The notes below the pieces were generated by a model. It had not been told where the DNA came from, did not search any database, and worked only from the letters and a program-made list of their open reading frames with translations. A program made the position numbers and the translations under genes. Shown one piece after another: positions 27,035-34,991 of a DNA stretch of 64,000 bases. Source of the DNA: JAWSVE01 sp033852115 (GTDB lineage Bacteria > Pseudomonadota > Gammaproteobacteria > Pseudomonadales > Cellvibrionaceae); contig JAWSVE010000006.1 of NCBI GenBank assembly GCA_033852115.1, positions 186,001 through 250,000 of the forward strand, given 5' to 3'. How positions within the stretch are numbered: position 1 is the stretch's first letter; every line of letters starts with the position of its first letter.

Positions 27035-27060
27035 TGGGCTGTGCAATACAGCCCACTTTA
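27035..27060 (+). terminator. Intrinsic terminator after trhO
   Basis: Perfect 8-bp stem TGGGCTGT (27035-27042) and ACAGCCCA (27048-27055), loop GCAAT, followed by CTTTA, 11 bases after the trhO stop codon. Confidence 0.7.
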
Positions 27061-27183
27061 TCAACGTAAGCAATATCGAAAAGCGTCTTTTGCAGCCCCT
27101 CCTCTCTTGATTTCGTATTTTTAACCTCACCGCAACGTCGACTCAACGTCCAATTTATTGAGCAGCTAAAACCTGCACCTCAA

Positions 27184-27198
27184 GTTGCATTATGCAAC
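27184..27198. promoter_or_regulatory. Perfect palindrome, possible operator
   Basis: GTTGCAT-T-ATGCAAC, a perfect 7+7 inverted repeat around one base, about 130 bases upstream of the first AraC-family gene in an otherwise featureless spacer. Symmetry suggests a dimeric regulator. Which protein binds is unknown. Confidence 0.4.
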
Positions 27199-27326
27199 CC
27201 CAAACGCTTTGTCAGCACGCCGATTTAGCCGCTAAGTCGACTGATTCACGATTTGAAGCGCTTCCATGTTGATTTACGCGCCACAAACCGACAGACTTGC
27301 GGGTTGATGACGAGGCCACTATAACG

Positions 27327-28274
27327 ATGACAATTTCCGGCTATGAACGAATCTCCCCAACCAAAATTGAACAATGCATGGTTCGGAATTCGGTCAATAA
27401 TTTTCGTGCGCCGATCCAATTAACACGTGGACCACTTAGTGGCGAAATAGACGTTATCGCACTTGATGACATGTGGCTGGCACGACGAAGGCTGTCGCAA
27501 ATGATCTGCCAGTTCCTCACGGTACCTGAGAAACAATTTGCTTTAGGTCTCGCCACTGGCGAGCAGCCTTTTTTTGGACCTGATGGTCTAGCGTTCGCTG
27601 AAGGTGAAATCTCGATTGCACACGCATCAAGAGCATTTCTGCAAATCATCCCTGCAAACGTTTCGTTCTACAGTGTACGGTTCACTGAGAGCCTATCTAA
27701 AAACTCAATTAGCCCTTCGTTTTTTAGGGACCTACAATCAGTAACCAATGGTTCTTCACCACAACAAATCGCATCTAAAGATTTTCATCGTCAGCTGCTT
27801 ACGCATCTAGAGGCAATCTTTACATTGGCCAGCGAAAGTAAAAATGCGGATGTAAGCAGCCAGAAAACAGATCTTCTCCATACGCTAAACGCCAATATTT
27901 CCAAAGAATCTGTAGTTAATGCACGCACCAATTCCCGCTCACGAATTTTTCAGCGCGCGACTAACTTTATTATCGACACACCCATTCATGCCGTGACACT
28001 TGATCGGGTTGCAGCCACCTGCACGACAAGTCGCCGCAATCTCGAAATAACCTTTGCGGAACGCATCGGCATACCGCCAAATGAATTTATCACTAGCATT
28101 CGATTGAATGCTGCGCGAAAAAAACTTTTGGCACCAGAAATTAATGAAAGTATAGCCAGCATTGCGGAGAGCTGTGGCATTAAGCACCTTGGCAAATTTG
28201 CTAAAAACTACTCGGAAATGTTTGGCGAACTCCCCAGCGCGACACTGCGCCAAAGCCTTAAAACACACACCTAG
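27327..28274 (+). CDS. AraC-family transcriptional regulator (first of a pair)
   Basis: 315 residues from ATG 27327, preferred to TTG 27297. The N-terminal 200 residues are an effector domain without a clear cupin motif; the C-terminal AraC HTH pair runs from about 215 to 310, with TLDRVAATCTTSRRNLEITF as first helix-turn-helix and SIASIAESCGIKHLGKFAKN as second. The domain layout resembles EutR-like regulators. A second gene of the same layout follows 188 bases downstream on the same strand; the HTH ends share the pattern G-x-F-x-x-x-Y-S-x-x-F-x-E-L-P. A perfect palindrome at 27184 lies in its upstream region. Targets unknown. Confidence 0.88.
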   Translation: MTISGYERISPTKIEQCMVRNSVNNFRAPIQLTRGPLSGEIDVIALDDMWLARRRLSQMICQFLTVPEKQFALGLATGEQPFFGPDGLAFAEGEISIAHASRAFLQIIPANVSFYSVRFTESLSKNSISPSFFRDLQSVTNGSSPQQIASKDFHRQLLTHLEAIFTLASESKNADVSSQKTDLLHTLNANISKESVVNARTNSRSRIFQRATNFIIDTPIHAVTLDRVAATCTTSRRNLEITFAERIGIPPNEFITSIRLNAARKKLLAPEINESIASIAESCGIKHLGKFAKNYSEMFGELPSATLRQSLKTHT

Positions 28275-28462
28275 CTATCACGCCCAAACGCTGTGTTTTT
28301 TATAAATCACGCTCTATTTAGTAACTATTCGCATAAGGGATAATGGCCTATCCCATGCTTATGCTATAAAGCACTACCGCATTAGGCCGTCACACTCGAG
28401 CACGAAAAAAAAGAGGACGCCTAGTAGATGTAAACAACCTAGGTCAACCTTCCTCTAGTTGT

Positions 28463-29431
28463 ATGACGAATAAATACCGCTTCACACAAGTACGACATGC
28501 CGAACAAGTGGCTGACTGTTTGCCGTGGAAACTCATCACAGCTCAGCAACTGAGCCGTGGAAGTTTTTGCTGTGATATTGAGTTACTAGGTAATACCGAC
28601 ATATCCATTGTGCGACGAATTTGTTCTACCTCACTGCGAGAAATTGCCTCAATTCCGGAAGGGTTTATTTGTTTACTGCTGCACCCAGAAGAAGGCAAAA
28701 CCTACGTTAAAGGGCGATACTTCGGTAAAGGAACAATCTGCACGATTGCGGGAGACAAACAATGGGAGGTGTTTACACAACAAGGTGCGACAACTTACGC
28801 TCTATTATTAAACAAAAAGTCTATTCAACAGTATATGGACGAAGAGTGCGCACAAGTTTTCCAGCAATTTTATCACCAGGGCTTTGACATCGCCCTGGCA
28901 ACCCCGGAGATTACGCAGCCAATTTTTGACCACGTCGATATACTGCTAGAGAAAGCAGCAAACTCGAATGACGATCTAGTTCAAAAAATTAACCAGACTG
29001 ACAAACTGGCACTCATCACCTTGCTGGGTGAATTATTGAAGTCTGTACGTTACGAGGACTTACGCAGCAACTCAAACGCAAAATTACTCGATCGTGCACT
29101 GGGCTTCATCAACAATAATATTCGCCGAAAATTTACGATTTCTGAGCTGGCAGATTACCTTCACACCCACCAGCGCAATGTCGAATTAATTTTTAATGCA
29201 TATCTAGATTTAAGCCCAAGAGAATACGCGAGTAACCTAAAACTTAATTTAGTTCGCGCAGCGCTTATCGCCTCCGCCAACAAAAAAGTCAGCATTGCCG
29301 AAGTTGCTAATAAATACGGCATTTCCCATATGGGAAACTTTAGTCAAAGCTATAGCAAATTATTCTTAGAATTACCCAGCGATACGGTAAGAAATCACCG
29401 CCGCGAAGTTGAGAATAGCGTAGTCGATTGA
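28463..29431 (+). CDS. AraC-family transcriptional regulator (second of a pair)
   Basis: 322 residues from ATG 28463. The N-terminal part (ISIVRRICSTSLREIASIP) is an effector domain; the C-terminal AraC HTH is at about 215-310, with FTISELADYLHTHQRNVELI and VSIAEVANKYGISHMGNFSQ. Similar in size and layout to the gene before it, so probably an old tandem duplication that diverged strongly. The 188-base gap suggests it has its own promoter. It converges with the prenyltransferase gene (25 bases apart). The regulated genes cannot be told from the context. Confidence 0.88.
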   Translation: MTNKYRFTQVRHAEQVADCLPWKLITAQQLSRGSFCCDIELLGNTDISIVRRICSTSLREIASIPEGFICLLLHPEEGKTYVKGRYFGKGTICTIAGDKQWEVFTQQGATTYALLLNKKSIQQYMDEECAQVFQQFYHQGFDIALATPEITQPIFDHVDILLEKAANSNDDLVQKINQTDKLALITLLGELLKSVRYEDLRSNSNAKLLDRALGFINNNIRRKFTISELADYLHTHQRNVELIFNAYLDLSPREYASNLKLNLVRAALIASANKKVSIAEVANKYGISHMGNFSQSYSKLFLELPSDTVRNHRREVENSVVD

Positions 29432-29456
29432 TGTGTATTAGACACCCACAAATCGA

Positions 29457-30353
29457 CTACAAGACGATACCAACAGCTAACAGCAGGGGGGTTAACAGGG
29501 TTATTGCAACATTTACCCCAAGGACATCGGTACGCTCCCCCAAGGTTGCATGATCTCTCAAAACCACCCTCGAAATGCCCACCGCAGCGAACAGCGGCAG
29601 TATGGATAACAAAGCCCATGTGTTCCATATATTGAACACATAGCCGAGAATTACGACTAAACTGCACCCCACCACAGCCGAGGCATAAGCACCTGCCCCA
29701 ACGTACGTACCATATACGATAAGTATATGACGCCGACCTGCTGCACGATCGGCATCTACATCGGGAAATTGATTCAACAACAGCAGATTATTTACCAACA
29801 TAAACGGGACTAGGCTCGCCATGATTGCTTGTAAAGTGATATTACCTACCAATACCCAATGGCTCCCCACTACCATCAATACACCAAACCCAAGCCCTGG
29901 GGCAATTAAGCACAGCAGCGGCAGGCGATTAATCCACGGCGTATAGAATAGAACTAACGCCACGCCAATTACGCCTGCGAAGATGAGTTCCCAGCCGCGG
30001 ACGGTTGCTAAATAGATACCACAACCCATCGTTATAGCCAGGCACAGTAGCCCCGTTAATAGAACAGCATTCAATGCAGCGGGATTAGCTGGTATAGCAC
30101 CACTCCCGCCACTGAAAGGCGTACGACGTGTCGTTAAGTCAAGGCCACTACGGAAGTCGGCATATTCATTCAAAGTGTTGACACTAATGTGCGCGGCGAC
30201 TGCGGCAGCCAATACAACTGGCACCAGCTGCCACTCCACACTGGCTCCACTTGCAACGGCTGTCGCTATGCCCAAAAAAACGCAAATAGGCGTCAGAATT
30301 AAAAAGGGTAGGCGCATGGCGCCAAGGATGGATAGAAGCAAACCGCACCTCAA
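29457..30353 (-). CDS. UbiA-family prenyltransferase (MenA-like)
   Basis: 298 residues with about eight or nine membrane helices. The first UbiA Asp-rich region reads NTLNEYADFRSGLD and the second NQFPDVDADRAAGRRH, both needed for Mg2+/diphosphate binding. The start SILGAMRLPFLILTP matches MenA-type 1,4-dihydroxy-2-naphthoate prenyltransferases. These transfer a polyprenyl chain to an aromatic ring in the inner membrane. No other men genes are near, so the acceptor is uncertain. Start taken as TTG 30353; a start at a nearby in-frame TTG is equally possible. Together with the small upstream gene it may form an operon. Confidence 0.85.
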   Translation of the reverse strand: MRCGLLLSILGAMRLPFLILTPICVFLGIATAVASGASVEWQLVPVVLAAAVAAHISVNTLNEYADFRSGLDLTTRRTPFSGGSGAIPANPAALNAVLLTGLLCLAITMGCGIYLATVRGWELIFAGVIGVALVLFYTPWINRLPLLCLIAPGLGFGVLMVVGSHWVLVGNITLQAIMASLVPFMLVNNLLLLNQFPDVDADRAAGRRHILIVYGTYVGAGAYASAVVGCSLVVILGYVFNIWNTWALLSILPLFAAVGISRVVLRDHATLGERTDVLGVNVAITLLTPLLLAVGIVL

Positions 30354-30419
30354 ATGAACTCAACCGCGAAAGCGCAGTATTGTAATCAATTAATGAGCGA
30401 TGAGTAGGAGGGATGCTTT

Positions 30420-30441
30420 CAGGGGCTCAACAAAACCCCTG
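30420..30441 (-). terminator. Weak hairpin between the small ORF and the prenyltransferase gene
   Basis: CAGGGG (30420-30425) and CCCCTG (30436-30441) with a 10-base loop. No T tract follows on the minus strand, so it may be an mRNA structure rather than a terminator. Confidence 0.3.
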
Positions 30442-30450
30442 TCATTTAAT

Positions 30451-30660
30451 TTAATGACGCGGCAGGTTACTGAGTAAGTCTCGACGCGAATGAATCATTT
30501 CTTTATAGGACTGCAACAAACCGAAGTTGGCTGCATCCGGGCCACTACGCAGCGTCTGCATTTGCCGTTCTAGGCGCGTAATTTCTTCTCTTAGCTGGGC
30601 TTTTAACATCACGGTATTGTTGAAGGTAACCCCTACATGGGCTGCACGTGGCTGTCTCAT
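30451..30660 (-). CDS. Small coiled-coil protein of unknown function
   Basis: 69 residues from ATG 30660, with AAAGGACAG about ten bases upstream. The middle (LKAQLREEITRLERQMQTLR) has a heptad pattern and high charge, so a short coiled coil is likely; the C-terminus is basic (RRDLLSNLPRH). No membrane segment or signal peptide. It lies 97 bases upstream of the prenyltransferase gene on the same strand. I do not recognise a family. The coding call rests on the ribosome site and helix-like composition. Confidence 0.55.
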   Translation of the reverse strand: MRQPRAAHVGVTFNNTVMLKAQLREEITRLERQMQTLRSGPDAANFGLLQSYKEMIHSRRDLLSNLPRH

Positions 30661-30818
30661 GGCTATTAACTGTCCTTTGTAGTGACTGTATTATTCTTAT
30701 CGAACGGGTAATGATTCGCGGTAGGCCGTCAACAATCATAGCTGACAGCCTACTGAGACTAGACCACAAAATAAGAACTCGCCAATTTTTTGGCTATATT
30801 TGTCACTAAAAAGACGCG

Positions 30819-31661
30819 CTAGGCTTCGAGGATAGAGCGCCAGTCAAAGTCGGTATCACCGATGACATAAAAGAAAGGGTTTAAGATATCGTCTTTAGTG
30901 TTATAGCGAAGCAGATTGAAGTCCACATCGACTACCGTTCCTCCGGCCGCTTCAACAACGGCTTGTGCTGCCGCCGTATCCCATTCAGAGGTTAAGGCAA
31001 GACGCGGGTAGAGGTCAGCTTCGCCTTCTGCCACCAAGCACAGCTTTAGCGAACTCCCCATATCTTTGGTCTCTACACTACTGAAAAGTGGCTGCAGCTT
31101 GGCCATGAGCTGCTCTACCGCTTCTGCTCCGTGGCGTCGACTGGCCACGAGTTCTACCGGTAACTGTTGTTGCTGGCGTTCCGACAAACTCCGGACCCGA
31201 ATCGACTTCGACTCCCCAGCAACAATCTTTTTCGCACCCAGTCGCTTTGAACCCGCATAGGTGACTTCCTTTACGGGCACATAAACCACACCCAACACAG
31301 GCTCGCCGTTTTCTATTAATGCCACGTTAACCGTAAATTCACCATTACGATTGATAAACTCTTTTGTCCCATCTAGAGGGTCAATCAGCCAGTAGACTCC
31401 CCAGCTACCGCGCTCAGCAAAGCTAGGCATTTCCTCTTCTTCCGACAATACTGGTATCTGGGGTGTCATACCCCTCAAGCCAGCCACTAAAATTTTATGA
31501 GCGGCGAGGTCAGCCGCTGTAACGGGTGAATCGTCGGATTTCTGCTCAACATCAAAATCCTGCTGATAAATATCCAATATTGCCTTACCAGCGTCATGGG
31601 TAAGAGAAACAACTTGGTCGACCAAGTCTTGACTAACGGGGGTACTCGTCGCTTGATTCAC
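30819..31661 (-). CDS. cysQ: CysQ, 3'(2'),5'-bisphosphate nucleotidase
   Basis: 280 residues of the inositol-monophosphatase fold. Metal-binding motifs: SPVTAADLAAH, the EEE pair in LSEEEEMPSF, WLIDPLDGTKEFI, and LTSEWDTAAAQAVVEAAGG at the C-terminal end. CysQ removes the 3' phosphate of PAP and PAPS, products of sulphate assimilation, and is Mg2+-dependent and Li+-sensitive. I favour GTG 31661, which has AGGA seven bases before it, over TTG 31697, which has none. Transcribed divergently from yrfG. Confidence 0.93.
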   Translation of the reverse strand: MNQATSTPVSQDLVDQVVSLTHDAGKAILDIYQQDFDVEQKSDDSPVTAADLAAHKILVAGLRGMTPQIPVLSEEEEMPSFAERGSWGVYWLIDPLDGTKEFINRNGEFTVNVALIENGEPVLGVVYVPVKEVTYAGSKRLGAKKIVAGESKSIRVRSLSERQQQQLPVELVASRRHGAEAVEQLMAKLQPLFSSVETKDMGSSLKLCLVAEGEADLYPRLALTSEWDTAAAQAVVEAAGGTVVDVDFNLLRYNTKDDILNPFFYVIGDTDFDWRSILEA

Positions 31662-31855
31662 TAGACTATCCTGTAGTGTATTGGGCTCTGAACTCAATGT
31701 ATTAATGGAAACAGCTCGCGCAATAGCCGGCCGAAGTAGGGAGCATTATAGCGTGACAGCAGGTCTACATACATAACGCTCATCGGCGCAAGCAACCGGC
31801 CCCGTGTTTTAGTACACTGATAACCATTTCAAATCGCCAAAACCGACCACAGACT

Positions 31856-32566
31856 ATGCAGCCCACAAAAACCAATGCACCAAACGCACTGCCGTGGCAG
31901 GAGATCGACACAGTCCTACTCGATATGGATGGGACACTGCTAGATCTTCATTATGATAATTATTTCTGGACCGAGCACCTACCCCAACGCTATGCCGAAG
32001 CTCATAGCATCCCTCTCGAAGACGCTCACGCTCAGCTAATGGCTCACATCAAGGCGCACGAGGGGACACTGAAATGGTACTGCTTAGAGTTTTGGTCGGA
32101 TTCACTACAGCTAGACATTCGTAAGCTAAAAGAAGAAGTAAAAGATAAAATCGAGATTCGGCCCTTTGTTGTTGATTTTCTTGCCAGCCTCAAGCAACTC
32201 GGTAAAAAATTGGTTTTGATTACCAATGCGCACCCTCAAAGCCTCGATCTTAAACTTGAAGTAACCGCTATCGATAGCTGGCTCGATATGGTGTTATCGT
32301 CTCACCAGTTTCAATACCCAAAAGAAGCACAAGAATTTTGGCACGCTCTTCAAGCGCACGAACACTTTGAACCCGCTCGCAGTTTATTCATTGACGATAC
32401 CGTGAGAATTTTAACTTCAGCCAAAACGTTTGGCATTAAACATTTGTTGTGCATTCAACAACCTGATAGCAAAACGCCTCGTGATACTATCGTAGAGTAC
32501 CCAACTATCCATCACTTTGATGAACTTCTGCCATCACTTCATCAACTTTTAGACAATAACGAGTAA
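31856..32566 (+). CDS. yrfG: YrfG, GMP/IMP nucleotidase (HAD family)
   Basis: 236 residues of the HAD phosphatase superfamily: motif I LLDMDGTLLDL (about residue 20), motif II Thr in LVLITNAHP, motif III Lys in YPKEAQEFW, motif IV IDDT. It matches YrfG, a cytosolic 5'-nucleotidase that prefers GMP and IMP. It starts the yrfG-hslR pair (12-base gap), the same order as in E. coli. Normal length, all catalytic residues present. Confidence 0.92.
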   Translation: MQPTKTNAPNALPWQEIDTVLLDMDGTLLDLHYDNYFWTEHLPQRYAEAHSIPLEDAHAQLMAHIKAHEGTLKWYCLEFWSDSLQLDIRKLKEEVKDKIEIRPFVVDFLASLKQLGKKLVLITNAHPQSLDLKLEVTAIDSWLDMVLSSHQFQYPKEAQEFWHALQAHEHFEPARSLFIDDTVRILTSAKTFGIKHLLCIQQPDSKTPRDTIVEYPTIHHFDELLPSLHQLLDNNE

Positions 32567-32578
32567 ATTTTTTTCGCA

Positions 32579-32965
32579 ATGGATAAAGTTAGAATTGACA
32601 AATGGCTATGGGCTGCACGATTTTATAAAACCCGGAGCCTCGCTAAGCAAGCTATAGAAGGCGGCAAGGTCCGCAGTGATGGACAACGAGTAAAAGCCAG
32701 CAAAGAAATCACTGCTGGCACAGTGCTAACCATCCGTACTGGATGGGACGACCGCACCGTAGAGGTTATCGCGCTTTCTGACCAACGGCGAGGTGCTCCA
32801 CAAGCACAGTCACTTTACCAAGAAACCCAAGACAGTATCGCAAAACGGGAAAGCGACGCTCAGCAACGAAAATTATTACATCAGGGCGAAGGCCTGCCCC
32901 CCAAACGGCCCACAAAAAAACAGCGTCGACAAATACACCGGTTCCGCGAACAAGATATGTTATAG
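32579..32965 (+). CDS. hslR: HslR, heat shock protein 15 (S4 domain)
   Basis: 128 residues. An S4 RNA-binding domain fills residues 1-65 (VRIDKWLWAARFYKTRSLAKQ is its start), followed by a long basic tail (KRPTKKQRRQIHRFREQ). Hsp15 binds 50S subunits that carry stalled peptidyl-tRNA and helps rescue them. Follows yrfG by 12 bases and precedes the protease gene by 11, so the three are probably co-transcribed. In E. coli the next gene is hslO (Hsp33); here it is replaced by an unrelated protease gene. Confidence 0.93.
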   Translation: MDKVRIDKWLWAARFYKTRSLAKQAIEGGKVRSDGQRVKASKEITAGTVLTIRTGWDDRTVEVIALSDQRRGAPQAQSLYQETQDSIAKRESDAQQRKLLHQGEGLPPKRPTKKQRRQIHRFREQDML

Positions 32966-32976
32966 AAGGGCATCTT

Positions 32977-34467
32977 ATGTTTCGTTACGCAACAACCTTT
33001 TTAATTGTTCTACTATTTAAATTAGCTTCACCTACTGCTATAGCATCAACGAATAGTGAACTGCAGCATCTCAAAAATGCAGTCGTCAAGATATACACCA
33101 CTTCCGTCTCACCCGATTACTTTACACCCTGGCGTCTCCTCAACGCCAAACAAAGTAGTGGATCCGGAGCGGTAATCGCAGGCAACCGAATACTCACTAA
33201 CGCCCATGTCGTTGCCGACGCACGCTATATCCAAGTACAACGTCACAACGATCCTAAAAAGTTTTTAGCCCATGTCTCATTTGTTTCTCACGAAGCTGAT
33301 TTAGCCATGCTCGAAGTGGAAGACACTTCATTTTTTAGAGGCTTGAAATCCCTGTCTATTGGAAAGCTACCTGAACCGCTTCAAGAGGTTTCCGTATACG
33401 GCTATCCGTTCGGAGGCAATTCGTTAAGTATTACGCGCGGTATATTGTCACGTGTCGAACATCAGTTCTATTCTCACAGCGAGCGATATCTTCTCGCCGG
33501 TCAAATTGATGCGGCAATCAACCCCGGCAATAGCGGCGGCCCCGTGATCGTAAACAAGCAAATCGTCGGGGTTGTCATGCAAGCCAACTTCGGTTCAAAA
33601 TCTGAAAATCAAGGCTACTTCGTACCGCCCAGTGTGGTCCAACATTTTTTGAAAGACGCCGAAGATGGAATCCACCATGGCATCCCGGACCTAGGCTTTC
33701 GCACGCAAGAAATGGAAAGCCCCGCCATGAAAAAAGCCTTTGGCACTGACACCTATGACGGCGGCGTATTAATTACAAAAGTATTCGATAATACTGCCGC
33801 TGCAGGGAAAATTTTTCCGAACGATGTTCTGTTGGCGATCGATGGCTATGATATTGCCGACGATACGACGATTAAAGTAAGAGATGACCTCCGCACAAAT
33901 TATAAATATGCCATAGATCAATACCATGTTGGCGACAAGATAACTCTCAAAATTTCTCGCAATGGAAAAATCAAAGATATTTCATTAATCGCGGTAGAAA
34001 GAGCTCAAACATACAGTTTGGTAAGAGAGGAAGAATTTGATGAGTTACCAGAGTATTTTATATACGGTGGAGTGGTATTTGTACCTCTCAATATGAACCT
34101 TATAAAACGCTGGGGAAGAGATTGGCGAAACAAAGCACCAACAAGTTTTTTACACGCTCAAGGGCAGTTTATTACCTCAGAGAAAACAGAGTTAGTTGTC
34201 GCCGTTAAGGTACTCGCAGCGGATGTGAATCTTGGCTACCACAATTGGAATAACTTCATAGTCGACTCTGTCAATGGCATACCCATTCGAGACTTTGCTC
34301 AGTTTGTAACAACAGTACGTAACCTGGCAACACCCTATACTGTGTTCGAAGATTCCGCTGGCTATAAACTTGTTTTAGATAATTTGGAGGCGAGGGCGAG
34401 CGAAGCGCAAATTTTATCGATGTACCAAATACCCAGTGCAGTATCCGCCAATTGGTTGCAAGAGTAA
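32977..34467 (+). CDS. HtrA-like secreted serine protease with PDZ-type domains
   Basis: 496 residues. Signal peptide 1-24 (ends AIAST). Trypsin-like domain to about residue 230 with the triad His in LTNAHVV, Asp in HEADLAMLEVED and Ser in AINPGNSGGPVIV. A PDZ-like domain follows (about 235-335, GGVLITKVFDNTAAAGK and NDVLLAIDGYDI) and a second, more diverged domain runs to the end. The length and long C-terminus recall the plant-type Deg9-like HtrA branch more than DegP. Expected to act in the periplasm on misfolded proteins. It occupies the place of hslO between hslR and pckA and starts 11 bases after hslR, which suggests a shared stress operon. Confidence 0.9.
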   Translation: MFRYATTFLIVLLFKLASPTAIASTNSELQHLKNAVVKIYTTSVSPDYFTPWRLLNAKQSSGSGAVIAGNRILTNAHVVADARYIQVQRHNDPKKFLAHVSFVSHEADLAMLEVEDTSFFRGLKSLSIGKLPEPLQEVSVYGYPFGGNSLSITRGILSRVEHQFYSHSERYLLAGQIDAAINPGNSGGPVIVNKQIVGVVMQANFGSKSENQGYFVPPSVVQHFLKDAEDGIHHGIPDLGFRTQEMESPAMKKAFGTDTYDGGVLITKVFDNTAAAGKIFPNDVLLAIDGYDIADDTTIKVRDDLRTNYKYAIDQYHVGDKITLKISRNGKIKDISLIAVERAQTYSLVREEEFDELPEYFIYGGVVFVPLNMNLIKRWGRDWRNKAPTSFLHAQGQFITSEKTELVVAVKVLAADVNLGYHNWNNFIVDSVNGIPIRDFAQFVTTVRNLATPYTVFEDSAGYKLVLDNLEARASEAQILSMYQIPSAVSANWLQE

Positions 34468-34472
34468 TAGCG

Positions 34473-34922
34473 ATGCAAAATGTTAGCCTATTTATATTGC
34501 TTAGCGTTATAAGTTTTTCATCAACCGCAGTTGGACAGCAAGTTTATCGCTGGGTCGACGATGAAGGAAAAGTTCACTACGGAGACCGACCGCCACAAAC
34601 ACTACAAGCCGATGATATTAGCGACGATATTAATAATACCAATGTCGACACTAGCACCAGTGAGCGTGCAAAAGTGGGGAAAATTTTCGCTAAAGAAACG
34701 GCATCTGAAAAACGGCTAAAGAAAGAGAAGCACCACAAACAAAGTGCGGCAGAACATAATCGCCGTGTCGCTTGCGAAAACGCGCGCAAAAGGCTTAAAG
34801 TCCTCGAAGAACGGCCTTTCTACATTGTAGACTCGGACGGTAATGGTCATGACGTCAGCATGAAAGAGAAAGATCAGATGATCGCTGCACAGCGAGCCGC
34901 TATCCGCAAAAATTGTCGATGA
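34473..34922 (+). CDS. DUF4124 periplasmic protein
   Basis: 149 residues from ATG 34473, which lies just after the stop of the protease gene; the longer TTG 34452 start would lose the signal peptide. Signal peptide 1-22 (ends VGQQ), then the DUF4124 hallmark VYRWVDDEGKVHYGDRPP. The rest is charged and helical (KRLKKEKHHKQSAAEHNRR) with two Cys (ACENARKR and KNCR at the very end) that could form a disulphide. Role unknown; DUF4124 is often found in cell-wall-associated proteins. Likely in the yrfG-hslR-protease operon. Confidence 0.82.
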   Translation: MQNVSLFILLSVISFSSTAVGQQVYRWVDDEGKVHYGDRPPQTLQADDISDDINNTNVDTSTSERAKVGKIFAKETASEKRLKKEKHHKQSAAEHNRRVACENARKRLKVLEERPFYIVDSDGNGHDVSMKEKDQMIAAQRAAIRKNCR

Positions 34923-34991
34923 ATTGACACTTCGCACAACGTATTTCTTTTGTAATAATGTCCGGAAAATAGCCAACGACGACATGCTACC

